Assembly (NCBI GenBank): GCA_041677345.1
Contig: JBAYQE010000032.1
Span: 1 to 26,476, forward strand
DNA length: 26,476 bases
Direction: 5' to 3'
Source of the DNA: JALOAT01 sp041677345
Lineage (GTDB): Bacteria > Pseudomonadota > Gammaproteobacteria > Thiohalomonadales > Thiohalomonadaceae
Shown: positions 14,579 through 22,423 of the stretch, piece after piece
Layout: each line of letters starts with the position of its first letter
Numbering within the stretch: position 1 is the stretch's first letter
The notes under the pieces: model-generated
What the model saw: only the letters and a program-made list of their open reading frames with translations
Told to the model about the DNA's origin: nothing
Databases searched by the model: none
Made by a program: the position numbers and the translations under genes

Positions 14579-15784
14579 ATGAAGCTCGGAACCCCGCTTT
14601 CCCCTGCCGCCACCCGCATCATGCTGCTGGGTTCGGGCGAACTGGGCAAGGAGGTGATCATCGCCCTGCAGCGGCTTGGGGTTGAGGTAATCGCCGTGGA
14701 CCGCTATGCCAACGCACCGGGTCACCAAGTGGCACATCGCGCGCACGTGATCAATATGGCTGATCCGCAGGCCCTGCGTGCCCTGGTGGAACAGGAAAAG
14801 CCGCAGATCATCGTGCCCGAGATCGAAGCCATCGCCACCGAAGAGCTGGAACGCATCGCAGCAGATGGCGTGGCCGAGGTGATCCCCACGGCCCGCGCCG
14901 TACGCCTCACCATGAACCGCGAGGGCATCCGTTGCCTCGCTGCAGAGGAGCTGGAACTGCGCACCTCGCGCTACGCCTTTGCCAATACCCTGAACGAGTT
15001 GAAACAGGCCATCGATGGCGGTATCGGTTATCCCTGCCTGGTAAAACCGGTCATGTCCTCCTCAGGCAAGGGCCAGTCCATGGTGCACACGCCCGAAGAC
15101 GTGGAGGCCGCCTGGGACTATGCGAAGTCCGGCAGTCGCGTGGACCAGGGCAGGGTCATCGCGGAAAGCTTTATCGACTTCGATTACGAGATCACCCTCC
15201 TTACCGTACGTGCCCTCAATGAACGAGGCGAGGTGGAAACCCACTTCTGCGACCCTATCGGCCACGTGCAGGTCAAGGGCGACTACGTGGAAAGCTGGCA
15301 GCCGCAGTCCATGCGCCCGGCCGCCTTGGCCGCGGCCCAGGACATGGCCCGCAAGATCACCGGCGCCCTGGGCGGGCGCGGCATCTTCGGGGTGGAGTTG
15401 TTCGTGAAGGGCGATGAGGTGTGGTTCTCGGAAGTGAGCCCGCGGCCCCATGACACCGGCATGGTGACCATGGCCAGCCAGTACCAGAGTGAATTCGAAC
15501 TGCACGCCCGCGCCATCCTGGGCCTGCCCGTGAACGCCAAACTGCGCTCCCCGGGCGCCAGCGCGGTGATCTACGGGGGCATGAACGAGAAGGGCGTGGC
15601 CTTCGAGGGTGTCGCCGATGCCCTGCGCGTACCCGACACCGACCTGCGCCTGTTCGGCAAGCCCGAAGCCTTCGAACGTCGCCGCATGGGCGTGGCCCTG
15701 GCCTGGGGCGAGAGCGTCAACGACTCCCGCGAGCGTGCCAAACTCGCCGCCTCAAAGGTGCGGGTGGTCGGCGGCGGCGCGTAA
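14579..15784 (+). CDS. purT: Formate-dependent phosphoribosylglycinamide formyltransferase 2
   Basis: A 401-residue cytoplasmic enzyme of purine synthesis. It uses ATP and formate to convert GAR to formyl-GAR, the folate-independent alternative to PurN. It has the ATP-grasp layout: N-terminal 'RIMLLGSGELGKEVIIALQR' nucleotide-like fold, 'MNREGIRCLAAEEL', the central grasp with 'PCLVKPVMSSSGKGQS', and the metal-binding end 'VWFSEVSPRPHDTGMVTM'. The length equals the family's usual size of about 390-400. The start at 14579 matches the family N-terminus although the ribosome binding site is weak. It is divergent from the cytochrome b gene and followed by an inverted pair of intergenic repeats. 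Confidence 0.96.
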   Translation: MKLGTPLSPAATRIMLLGSGELGKEVIIALQRLGVEVIAVDRYANAPGHQVAHRAHVINMADPQALRALVEQEKPQIIVPEIEAIATEELERIAADGVAEVIPTARAVRLTMNREGIRCLAAEELELRTSRYAFANTLNELKQAIDGGIGYPCLVKPVMSSSGKGQSMVHTPEDVEAAWDYAKSGSRVDQGRVIAESFIDFDYEITLLTVRALNERGEVETHFCDPIGHVQVKGDYVESWQPQSMRPAALAAAQDMARKITGALGGRGIFGVELFVKGDEVWFSEVSPRPHDTGMVTMASQYQSEFELHARAILGLPVNAKLRSPGASAVIYGGMNEKGVAFEGVADALRVPDTDLRLFGKPEAFERRRMGVALAWGESVNDSRERAKLAASKVRVVGGGA

Positions 15785-15796
15785 AAATCCTGACCG

Positions 15797-15917
15797 AAAC
15801 GCAGAGGTCGCGGAGGCGCGGAGTTCGCAGAGGAACACAGGGCGACGCCATGCAATCGGCGTTTGACCCCTTGGATTTTCTCCGCGTCCTCCGCGCCTTC
15901 GCGATCTCCGCGTCAAA
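15797..15917. repeat. Inverted pair of 'gcagagg/cggagg' arrays
   Basis: The segment 15797-15839 (AACGCAGAGG and CGGAGGCGCGGAG units) and the segment 15876-15917 (CTCCGCGTCCTCCGCG and CTCCGCGTC units) are inverse copies of one motif family, separated by about 36 bases. They could fold into a long imperfect hairpin between purT and rlmJ. Confidence 0.7.
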
Positions 15918-15930
15918 CCCGACCGAATAG

Positions 15931-16773
15931 ATGCTGAGTTATAGACACGGTTATCACGCCGGCAACGTGGGTGATGTGCTGAAGCACGCGGTGCTGGCGT
16001 GGCTCATCGAGGCGCTGAAGAAAAAGCCGGCGCCGTTTGCCTACCTGGAAACCCATGCCGGTGCCGGGCGCTACGACCTTTCGGCGGCGCAGGCCGAGAA
16101 GACGGGGGAGTATCGCGAGGGTATCGGCCTGCTGTGGGGGAGGGAAGATACGCCCGAGGTGCTCGTGCCCTACCTGTCCGCCGTGGCTGCGCTCAACCCG
16201 CCGAGTGAGGCGCTGCGCCATTATCCGGGCTCGCCGCGCGTCGCCCGTCATCTGCTGCGCCCGCAGGACCGCATGGTGCTCATGGAACTGCATGGCGGCG
16301 AGTACCCGGTGCTGAAGCAGGAATTCGCCGGCGACAAACAGGTCGCCGTGCATCACCGGGACGGCTACGAAGGGCTCAAGGCGCTGTTGCCCCCTGTGGA
16401 AAAGCGGGGGTTGGTGCTCATCGATCCGTCCTACGAGGTGAAGAGCGAATACGCCCAGGTGGTGGCAGCGGTGCAGGCCGCCCACAGGCGTTTCGCGGGT
16501 GGCATCATCGCGGTGTGGTATCCGGTGCTGGCGCGCGAGCTCACCGACGGCTTCAAAGAGGCCTTCCGCGCCAGCGGTCTGCGCAAGATCCTGGACGTGG
16601 AACTGACCACGCGCCCCGAGGACTCCGTGGGCATGCGCGGCTCGGGGATGCTGGTGCTCAATCCGCCCTGGCAGTTCGATGCGGCCATGGAGGCGCTGTT
16701 GCCGCGGCTGGCGCGGGTGCTGGATCCGGAGCACGCGGGACGCGGAGCCGTGGCCTGGCTGGTCCCGGAATAG
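15931..16773 (+). CDS. rlmJ: 23S rRNA (adenine2030-N6)-methyltransferase RlmJ
   Basis: A 280-residue cytoplasmic SAM-dependent enzyme that methylates A2030 in 23S rRNA. The start 'MLSYRHGYHAGNVGDVLKHA' is diagnostic of RlmJ, followed by 'YLETHAGAGRYDL' (SAM site) and the catalytic 'LVLIDPSYEVKSEYAQV', here with DPSY where the E. coli enzyme has DPPY. The C-terminus 'RGSGMLVLNPPWQFDAAMEALLPRL' (positions about 232-256) is also conserved. The length fits. The start at 15931 is set by the family N-terminus, as the ribosome binding site is poor. It is encoded 146 bases after purT, across the inverted repeat pair. Confidence 0.95.
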   Translation: MLSYRHGYHAGNVGDVLKHAVLAWLIEALKKKPAPFAYLETHAGAGRYDLSAAQAEKTGEYREGIGLLWGREDTPEVLVPYLSAVAALNPPSEALRHYPGSPRVARHLLRPQDRMVLMELHGGEYPVLKQEFAGDKQVAVHHRDGYEGLKALLPPVEKRGLVLIDPSYEVKSEYAQVVAAVQAAHRRFAGGIIAVWYPVLARELTDGFKEAFRASGLRKILDVELTTRPEDSVGMRGSGMLVLNPPWQFDAAMEALLPRLARVLDPEHAGRGAVAWLVPE

Positions 16774-17126
16774 CCAGGGATGCGTGTTTCGGCCCTTCTT
16801 GCGTATCTCCAGTAGCGCCGAAGAAAAAGGCATTGACCACGGGGACACGGGGAAATCCGAAATCCATGTCTGTGGGGAGTCGTAGGTCACGTTGGCGCAG
16901 CGCCAACGTGACCTACGCCACTCGAACCGCACCGGACGAAAACGCGTTCCGTCTCACCAGACGCCTCGCATTTCGCTCAACAATTCGCCTCTCTCCCTCG
17001 CCAGGAAACACCGTTGTTCTCCCCCTAAAAAATCCCAGAAAAGTGTCGACTATTTCCGGTACACGACAAGGGCCGGATTTATAGTGACCCCGCGCCCCAC
17101 CCACTCCACCCGATTGGTCTTGTGTC
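16774..17126. repeat. Gap after rlmJ with an 'accacgggg' array and a perfect palindrome
   Basis: No gene. GACCACGGGGACACGGGG lies at 16837-16854. It is followed by a palindrome of the dispersed family with perfect 18-base arms (16881-16898, CGTAGGTCACGTTGGCGC, and 16900-16917). TATAGT at 17080-17085 is a possible -10 for the MFS gene, without a clear -35. Confidence 0.75.
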
Positions 17127-18524
17127 ATGGCTCGCCGGTACGCCCGGGACCCGCAGGTCGATCATTCGCTCCGCCATTCGGTCCGCGATGGCGTCGCCAT
17201 GTCGGTGCAGACCGGCTGCGGCGAAAACTACTTCAATGCCTTCGCCGTCCACCTCAAGGCCAGCACCGGCCAGATTGCCTTGCTCGCCTCGCTGCCAGCC
17301 CTGGTAGGTTCGGTGGCGCAGTTGTTCTCCGCCTGGCTGGGACGGCGCGTGGGCAGCCGCCGTATCCTCATCCTGTTGGGCGCGCGGCTGCAGGCGGCGA
17401 TGTGGCTGCCCATCATCGTGCTGCCGTTGGTGTTTCCCGAACACGCCCGTGCCATCTTCCTGACCTGCGCGGTTTTCTATTACGCCGCCGGTAACCTGAT
17501 CACGCCCCAGTGGAGCAGCCTCATGGGCGATCTGGTGCCGGCGCGCAAGCGCGGGCGGTATTTCGCCTTCCGCACGCGGCTCGCCAGCTTCACGTCGTTC
17601 CTCGCCCTGGTGGGCGCCGGCGTGGTGCTGCACCTGTTCGACGGTGCAGGACTCGCCTATGTGGGCTTCGCCGTCATTTTCGTGTTCGCCACGGCCGGGC
17701 GCGTGGTTTCCGCCTGGCACATGGCGCAGATGTACGACCCGCCGGGCAAGGTGGCGGTGCTGGAGCCACGACCTGAAGCGGGCTGGTGGGCGCGCGTGCG
17801 CCATTCACCCTTTGCGCGCTTTTCCGGGTTTTTCGCTGCCATGCACGGGGCAGTGGCCGTCGCCAGCCCGTTCTTCACGGTCTACATGCTGCGCGATCTG
17901 AATTTCACCTACCTGCAGTTCATGACGGCCGCGGCCGCATCGCTGCTCGTACAGGTGCTGATGATGCAGACCTGGGGACGCCTGTGCGACCTGTACGGCA
18001 GCCGCTTCGTGCTCGGTGTCACCGGCTTTCTGGTGCCGTTACTGCCGGGGCTGTGGCTGTTTTCCACCGACTATGTTTACGTGCTGCTGGTGCAGGGTTA
18101 CGGCGGTGCAGTGTGGTCGGGGTTCATCCTGAGTGCGGGCAATTACCTCTATGAGTTGGTGCCTTCGCATAAGCGTGTCACCTACATGGCCTACCACAAC
18201 GTGCTCGCCAATGGTGCCACCTTTTGCGGTGCCCTGGCCGGCGGCTGGATCGCCCTGGCGCTGCCCGCCGACTTCAGTCTGGGTGCCATGCATGTGACCT
18301 TGCCGAGTACGCTGCTGTGGGTGTTTTGCTTCTCCTTCGTGCTGCGCCTCGCGGTAGCCGCCGTCTTCCTGCCGCAAATGCCCCCAGTGGTCGCACATCA
18401 CCAACCCAGCCTCGCGGCACTGCTGTCGCGCCTGCACCGAACCAGCCCCGTGCTGCACGCCTTCGAGGCAGGCTTGCGTCACCTGCGCAGCTTTGCACGT
18501 GCCAACACGGTGCTGCTGCGGTAG
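17127..18524 (+). CDS. MFS transporter
   Basis: A 465-residue inner-membrane protein with about twelve hydrophobic segments in two halves. Each half shows MFS features: 'SAWLGRRVGSRRILILLGAR' near residue 69 is the loop 2-3 motif, and 'TWGRLCDLYGSRFVLGVTG' is the second-half equivalent. A conserved-looking 'TPQWSSLMGDLVPARKRGRY' at about residues 126-145 resembles uncharacterised MFS groups more than known drug or sugar pumps. The substrate is unknown. The start at 17127 has no clear ribosome binding site; a later in-frame Met at residue 25 is also possible. The Arg-rich C-terminal tail (after about 425) is cytoplasmic. It stands alone after rlmJ. Confidence 0.88.
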   Translation: MARRYARDPQVDHSLRHSVRDGVAMSVQTGCGENYFNAFAVHLKASTGQIALLASLPALVGSVAQLFSAWLGRRVGSRRILILLGARLQAAMWLPIIVLPLVFPEHARAIFLTCAVFYYAAGNLITPQWSSLMGDLVPARKRGRYFAFRTRLASFTSFLALVGAGVVLHLFDGAGLAYVGFAVIFVFATAGRVVSAWHMAQMYDPPGKVAVLEPRPEAGWWARVRHSPFARFSGFFAAMHGAVAVASPFFTVYMLRDLNFTYLQFMTAAAASLLVQVLMMQTWGRLCDLYGSRFVLGVTGFLVPLLPGLWLFSTDYVYVLLVQGYGGAVWSGFILSAGNYLYELVPSHKRVTYMAYHNVLANGATFCGALAGGWIALALPADFSLGAMHVTLPSTLLWVFCFSFVLRLAVAAVFLPQMPPVVAHHQPSLAALLSRLHRTSPVLHAFEAGLRHLRSFARANTVLLR

Positions 18525-18727
18525 CACGCGACAAAGACGTGATTTCGGCGTGATGCGCCTTTGCTGAGGCGGGGACACTGCCGGCGATCGTCCACGCGGA
18601 GCCTGTCCGGTTCCCGGATCCCCGGTGGTTCATGTGGCTACCGTGGAAGATTTCAGCCGCGTACGCCGCATTTCGTGTGACCCGATGGTATTCTGGCTAC
18701 CCACCATAACCAGGGGATACCGCCCGG

Positions 18728-19117
18728 ATGCTCGAATACATCTTCTTCCATGAGAGTCTGCGTGACCGCTTCGTCGATTTCCTGCGTGTGCGAGGGGTGG
18801 AGGCGCTGTTGTCGGAAGCAGACGGGCTGATGGTGGCGGTACCGGATGACCTGGACGACGAACTCAGCAAGGTCATCGAACATGAATACGACGTGCTGCT
18901 TCAGGAGCACACCGAGGTGATGGAGGACATCCTGGAAAAGGACGTGGCGGGTGTACGGGTGGTGCTCGGAAACGGGGCGCCGGCGACCATTCGCTTCGAC
19001 CCCGATCTGCTGGCGAGGGTGCTCCAGTCCATCTCCATGGAAGAACTGCGCGACATGGTGCAAACCATCGCTGAGCAGGTGGAACATCCGGACGACCGGC
19101 CGCTGTGCCACACCTGA
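18728..19117 (+). CDS. Conserved-looking acidic protein, unknown function
   Basis: A 129-residue soluble acidic protein. I do not recognise its family. Visible features: 'MLEYIFFHESLRDRFVDFLR' opening, an alternating alpha/beta region with 'GVEALLSEADGLMVAVPDDL', a Glu-rich helical middle ('EHTEVMEDILEKDVAGV'), and a C-terminal helix 'SMEELRDMVQTIAEQVEHPD'. There is no signal peptide or membrane segment. Codon use matches its neighbours and the start sits 9-14 bases after AGGGGAT, a modest ribosome binding site. The composition is strongly protein-like, so the gene is probably real. Confidence 0.72.
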   Translation: MLEYIFFHESLRDRFVDFLRVRGVEALLSEADGLMVAVPDDLDDELSKVIEHEYDVLLQEHTEVMEDILEKDVAGVRVVLGNGAPATIRFDPDLLARVLQSISMEELRDMVQTIAEQVEHPDDRPLCHT

Positions 19118-19298
19118 CGGTCTTGCCGCCAACGCCGCCCCGGCGCTGTAAATCCCATCCACTCTTCGGGGATGCTGCCCTTGACCCGCCCCGGCTTTGC
19201 GTGCGGTTGGACGCGCCGATCCTGCCTCTGTAATCTTCCTCCACCGGCCGGTGACCTGGCGACAGGGAGCCGTGCCGGTTCAACCACCGGAGGAGACC

Positions 19299-20207
19299 AT
19301 GCAACATAAAAACAAAATCGCCCTGTTCCTTTCCGCCGCCATGTTTTGGATGAGCGGACTCGTTCATGCCGAGGAAGTAACCATCAAACATCACGGTCTC
19401 ACCCTGCTGGGTGAGCTGCGTAGCCCGGAAGATGCAAGCCTTGCCAGTGGTCCGCTGGTACTCATGACCCACGGCACGCTCGCGCATGGGGGCATGGAGA
19501 TCATGCAGGCCTTGCAGACGGCGTTGCTCGATCAAGGTATCGCGAGCCTTTCCATCACTCTGAGCCTGGGCCAAGACCGTCGGCGTGGCATGTACGACTG
19601 CGAAGCCCTGCACACACACCGCCACACGGACGCCATGGGTGAAATTCGCGCCTGGCTGGATTGGGCGAAGGCACGCGGTGCCGAAGACATCGTGCTGCTC
19701 GGTCATTCGCGTGGCGGCAACCAGACGGCCTGGTTTGCGGCGGAGAATGACGACGCCACGGTCAGGCAGGTGGTGCTCGTCGCGCCCGCGACCTGGACGC
19801 CCGAAGACATGCATGCCGCTTATCGACAGGCCTACGGCAAGGACTTGAAGCCCGTCTACGAACGCGCCAGAAAGCTGGTGGACGCGCACAAGGGCCAGGA
19901 AGTGCTCGAAGACGTGGATTTCATCTATTGCCCCGGTGCAAGGGTAACCGCCGCTTCGTTCGCGAATTACTACGGCGATGAACCGCGCATGGACACGCCG
20001 GGCCTGCTCAACAAGATCAACGAGCGTGTGCTGGTGATCGCCGGCAGCGAGGATACGGTAGTGACCGGCCTCATTCCCAGGACCCGGCCTCTGGCCGACA
20101 GTGGCAAGGTGGAACTGGAAGTGATCGACGGTGCCGATCACTTCTTCCGCGACCTGTATGCAGACGAGGTGGTGGAAGCCGTGGTGGCGTTCCTGGGCAG
20201 GAACTGA
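19299..20207 (+). CDS. Secreted alpha/beta hydrolase
   Basis: A 302-residue precursor. Residues 1-24 form a signal peptide ('IALFLSAAMFWMSGLVHA', cleavage before Glu25), so the enzyme is periplasmic. The alpha/beta-hydrolase fold is shown by the oxyanion-type 'LMTHGTLAHGG' and the nucleophile elbow 'LLGHSRGGN' with Ser137; the likely triad partners are Asp252 ('SEDTVV') and His281 ('GADHFF'). The substrate cannot be told; an esterase or dienelactone-hydrolase-like activity is inference. The start at 19299 follows GGAGGAG directly; longer upstream frames lack a signal peptide. A strong hairpin separates it from the alcohol dehydrogenase gene. Confidence 0.9.
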   Translation: MQHKNKIALFLSAAMFWMSGLVHAEEVTIKHHGLTLLGELRSPEDASLASGPLVLMTHGTLAHGGMEIMQALQTALLDQGIASLSITLSLGQDRRRGMYDCEALHTHRHTDAMGEIRAWLDWAKARGAEDIVLLGHSRGGNQTAWFAAENDDATVRQVVLVAPATWTPEDMHAAYRQAYGKDLKPVYERARKLVDAHKGQEVLEDVDFIYCPGARVTAASFANYYGDEPRMDTPGLLNKINERVLVIAGSEDTVVTGLIPRTRPLADSGKVELEVIDGADHFFRDLYADEVVEAVVAFLGRN

Positions 20208-20215
20208 TACATCGC

Positions 20216-20248
20216 GCACGGCGAAGCCCGACCAGGGCTTCGTCGTGC
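20216..20248 (+). terminator. Strong hairpin between hydrolase and alcohol dehydrogenase genes
   Basis: Arms GCACGGCGAAGCCC (20216-20229) and GGGCTTCGTCGTGC (20235-20248) pair along 14 positions with one G-U wobble and a five-base loop. It starts nine bases after the hydrolase stop codon. No T tract follows, so it may be a leaky terminator or an mRNA 3'-end protector. Confidence 0.55.
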
Positions 20249-20286
20249 ACCTACTCCCGCTTGCAGCCATGCCTTCAGGAGCACTC

Positions 20287-21483
20287 ATGGAGTTTCCTTT
20301 CTTCACCATTGCCACACAGCCGCGCCTTGTGTTCGGCGAATGGCGCATCGCCGAACTGCCCGATGTCATCGCCGAACATGGTCGCAAGGTACTCCTGGTG
20401 ACGGGTGCTCGCGCCTTTCGCGCGAGTCCGCACTGGCCGCGACTGATGGAGGCGCTCGACGCTGCCGGTATCCCCCATGAGAACCTGTGCGTCACGGACG
20501 AGCCATCCCCCGGGTTGGTGGACGAGGCGGTGCAACGTTTTCATGGTGCGGGCATCGAGGTGGTGGTGGGCATTGGCGGCGGCAGCGTCATCGATGCGGC
20601 CAAGGCCATCGCCGGTCTGCTCCCGGGCGGCCGTTCGGTACTGGACTACCTGGAGGACGTGGGGCGCGGCCTGCCGTACACCGGGCCGGCGACGCCTTTC
20701 ATTGCCGTGCCCACCACCGCAGGCACCGGCAGCGAGGCCACGAGAAACGCGGTGTTGTCCGTGCGCGGCCGAGGCGGCTACAAGAAATCGTTCCGCCACG
20801 AGCAACTGGTCGCCCGGGTGGCACTGGTGGACCCGGCGCTGCTGGCCAGTTGCCCACCCACGCACGTAGCGGCGCAGGGCATGGACGCCTTCACGCAGTT
20901 GTTGGAATCCTATTTGTCCGTACGGGCCAACCCGTTCACGGATGCACTCGCGCTGAGCGGCCTGCGCGCGGTGAACCAAGGTTTCATGGACGCATGGCGC
21001 GGCGGTGACACCATGGCGGCGCGCAACGGTCGTGCGGCGATGGCCTACGCAGCCTACGTCTCGGGTGTGACTTTGGCGCAGGTGGGGCTGGGTTCAGTGC
21101 ACGGGCTCGCCCAGCCCTTGGGCGCCTTTTTCCCCATACCCCATGGCGTGGCCTGCGGCACCGTGGTCGCCGCCGCCACCGCAATGAACATCGTGGCGTT
21201 GCGAGAACGGGACCCGCGGGGCCCGGGGCTGCGGCGTTATGCCGACGTCGGGCGGCTATTGAGTCATGAGCCGACTAAAGACGATACCGCCGCCTGCGAC
21301 GCACTGGTACGAGTACTGGACCAGTGGACGGTGACTCTCGGCCTGCCGCGACTGTCTGCCTACGGCGTGAGTGAGGCGGACCTGATGCGCATCGTACAAG
21401 CGGCGCGCAACAACAGCATGAAGACCAACCCGGTACTGCTGGCGGACGAGGAGATCGCCGCCATTGTGCGCGCACGGCTTTGA
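20287..21483 (+). CDS. Iron-type (group III) alcohol dehydrogenase with altered metal ligands
   Basis: A 398-residue cytoplasmic NAD(P)-dependent dehydrogenase of the iron-containing ADH family. The coenzyme motif 'GIGGGSVIDAAKAIAG' (about 95-110) and 'PTTAGTGSEAT' (142-152) are clear. Aligning spacing with E. coli FucO (Asp196, His200, His263, His277), the metal ligands here are Asp200, Gln204 in place of His, His272 and His286. The proton-relay His267 of FucO is Gln276 ('SVHGLAQPLG'). The altered site may change metal or activity. The start at 20287 is preferred over 20269 and longer starts because TCAGGAG lies just before it. The substrate is unknown; its neighbour is a periplasmic hydrolase. 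Confidence 0.92.
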   Translation: MEFPFFTIATQPRLVFGEWRIAELPDVIAEHGRKVLLVTGARAFRASPHWPRLMEALDAAGIPHENLCVTDEPSPGLVDEAVQRFHGAGIEVVVGIGGGSVIDAAKAIAGLLPGGRSVLDYLEDVGRGLPYTGPATPFIAVPTTAGTGSEATRNAVLSVRGRGGYKKSFRHEQLVARVALVDPALLASCPPTHVAAQGMDAFTQLLESYLSVRANPFTDALALSGLRAVNQGFMDAWRGGDTMAARNGRAAMAYAAYVSGVTLAQVGLGSVHGLAQPLGAFFPIPHGVACGTVVAAATAMNIVALRERDPRGPGLRRYADVGRLLSHEPTKDDTAACDALVRVLDQWTVTLGLPRLSAYGVSEADLMRIVQAARNNSMKTNPVLLADEEIAAIVRARL

Positions 21484-21737
21484 GCCCCGCCGCGATGGTG
21501 GAGTGTGACCGCTGCGGTATTGCCAGCCATTCGCGCCCGGTGCACCCCTCGGGCATAAAGGCGCTCCTGCAGGTAGGGTAATAAACCACGGTGGATGATT
21601 CCCCCTGTAGGAGCGGCCACCGGCCGCGATTCTCACCGTAACCGCCGTGGTTTCGGTAAGCCATCGCATCCGGTGCACCTGTGGGCATGAAGGCGCTCCC
21701 TGCAGGTGGATGGGGTGGATTCGTGAGCTTACTGTTG
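21484..21737. repeat. Intergenic repeats with a REP-like hairpin
   Basis: Two imperfect 38-base direct copies (21537-21574 and 21670-21707) share CCGGTGCACC, GGGCAT, AAGGCGCTC and CTGCAGGT. Between them lies CTGTAGGAGCGGCC with a hairpin GCGGCC-ACC-GGCCGC (21613-21627), which resembles the 'TGTAGGAGCG' REP elements common in Pseudomonas and relatives. It lies between convergent genes. Confidence 0.72.
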
Positions 21738-22295
21738 TCAGTCTGCGCGGTAATAGAGGTGCGTCCATGGTCCACCGCTGACTGTTTCCAGCGCGCCCAT
21801 GAGCTTTTCACCCGGTACCGCCTCACCCTCGAATATCCCCCACACGCGCACCAGGGTGCGACCGAAGCCCGCGCTTTGGCGCCAGGACAAGGTGGTGAGT
21901 GGTTGCGTGTGTCCGCAGGCGGGGCAGGTGCAGGAGGTTTCACCGGAATCCCGCCAGGTCGTGACACGGGCCTGCCAGTCTTCGAAGCGGTGGCTGCATT
22001 TGGGGCAGCGTGGCGGCTTCACGTTGGCGCCGGCCACGAATTGGGTGTGTTGAGTGGCAGCCGGGATCTGAACGCGGCAGAAGTCCGCGGTAGGCCCAGG
22101 TTCGCCCAGCGAAACCACGGGCGAGCAACCGAGGAAGGTGAGCAGGTACAGGAATTCCTCGCCAGGTTTGTGGAAATCGGCCTCGGCCATGCGCTCACCG
22201 ATCAAGCCCACGTCGCGCAGAGCCTGCACCAGCGCGGGTTGTGCGACGAGGATATGGGGGGCGCGGGGCAGCAGGATGAGCTGGTGCGTCGACAT
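21738..22295 (-). CDS. Zinc-ribbon protein, unknown function
   Basis: A 185-residue soluble protein I do not recognise by name. Its middle carries a CxxC pair (Cys97, Cys100, 'RCPKCSHRF') and a second CxxC (Cys124, Cys127, 'CTCPACGHT'), a typical four-cysteine zinc ribbon. The C-terminus 'FGRTLVRVWGIFEGEAVPGE' and 'WTHLYYRAD' forms a compact domain. The start at 22295 is chosen because 'MSTHQLILLPRAPHIL' begins a clearly folded region; there is no good ribosome binding site, and an upstream start at 22382 would give a Pro/Arg-rich extension. It is divergent from the deacylase gene with a gap of 128 bases. Confidence 0.75.
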   Translation of the reverse strand: MSTHQLILLPRAPHILVAQPALVQALRDVGLIGERMAEADFHKPGEEFLYLLTFLGCSPVVSLGEPGPTADFCRVQIPAATQHTQFVAGANVKPPRCPKCSHRFEDWQARVTTWRDSGETSCTCPACGHTQPLTTLSWRQSAGFGRTLVRVWGIFEGEAVPGEKLMGALETVSGGPWTHLYYRAD

Positions 22296-22423
22296 GGCGG
22301 GCGATGATCGTGGATGGCGGGACAGTATACGCGAGGCAGGTCCACCATCGGCACGCCGTCCCCAGGTGGCGGCAACGGGCATGCCCCGCCCTATGCTTGC
22401 AGAGGACGTTTCGGGGTGGTGGC

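Noticed and set aside
15913..16932. 339-codon minus-strand open frame
   Set aside because: It is antisense to rlmJ, whose identity is firm, and starts inside a palindromic repeat.
18873..20495. 540-codon minus-strand open frame
   Set aside because: It is antisense to the hydrolase gene and parts of its neighbours; the sense strand carries clear signal peptide and catalytic motifs.
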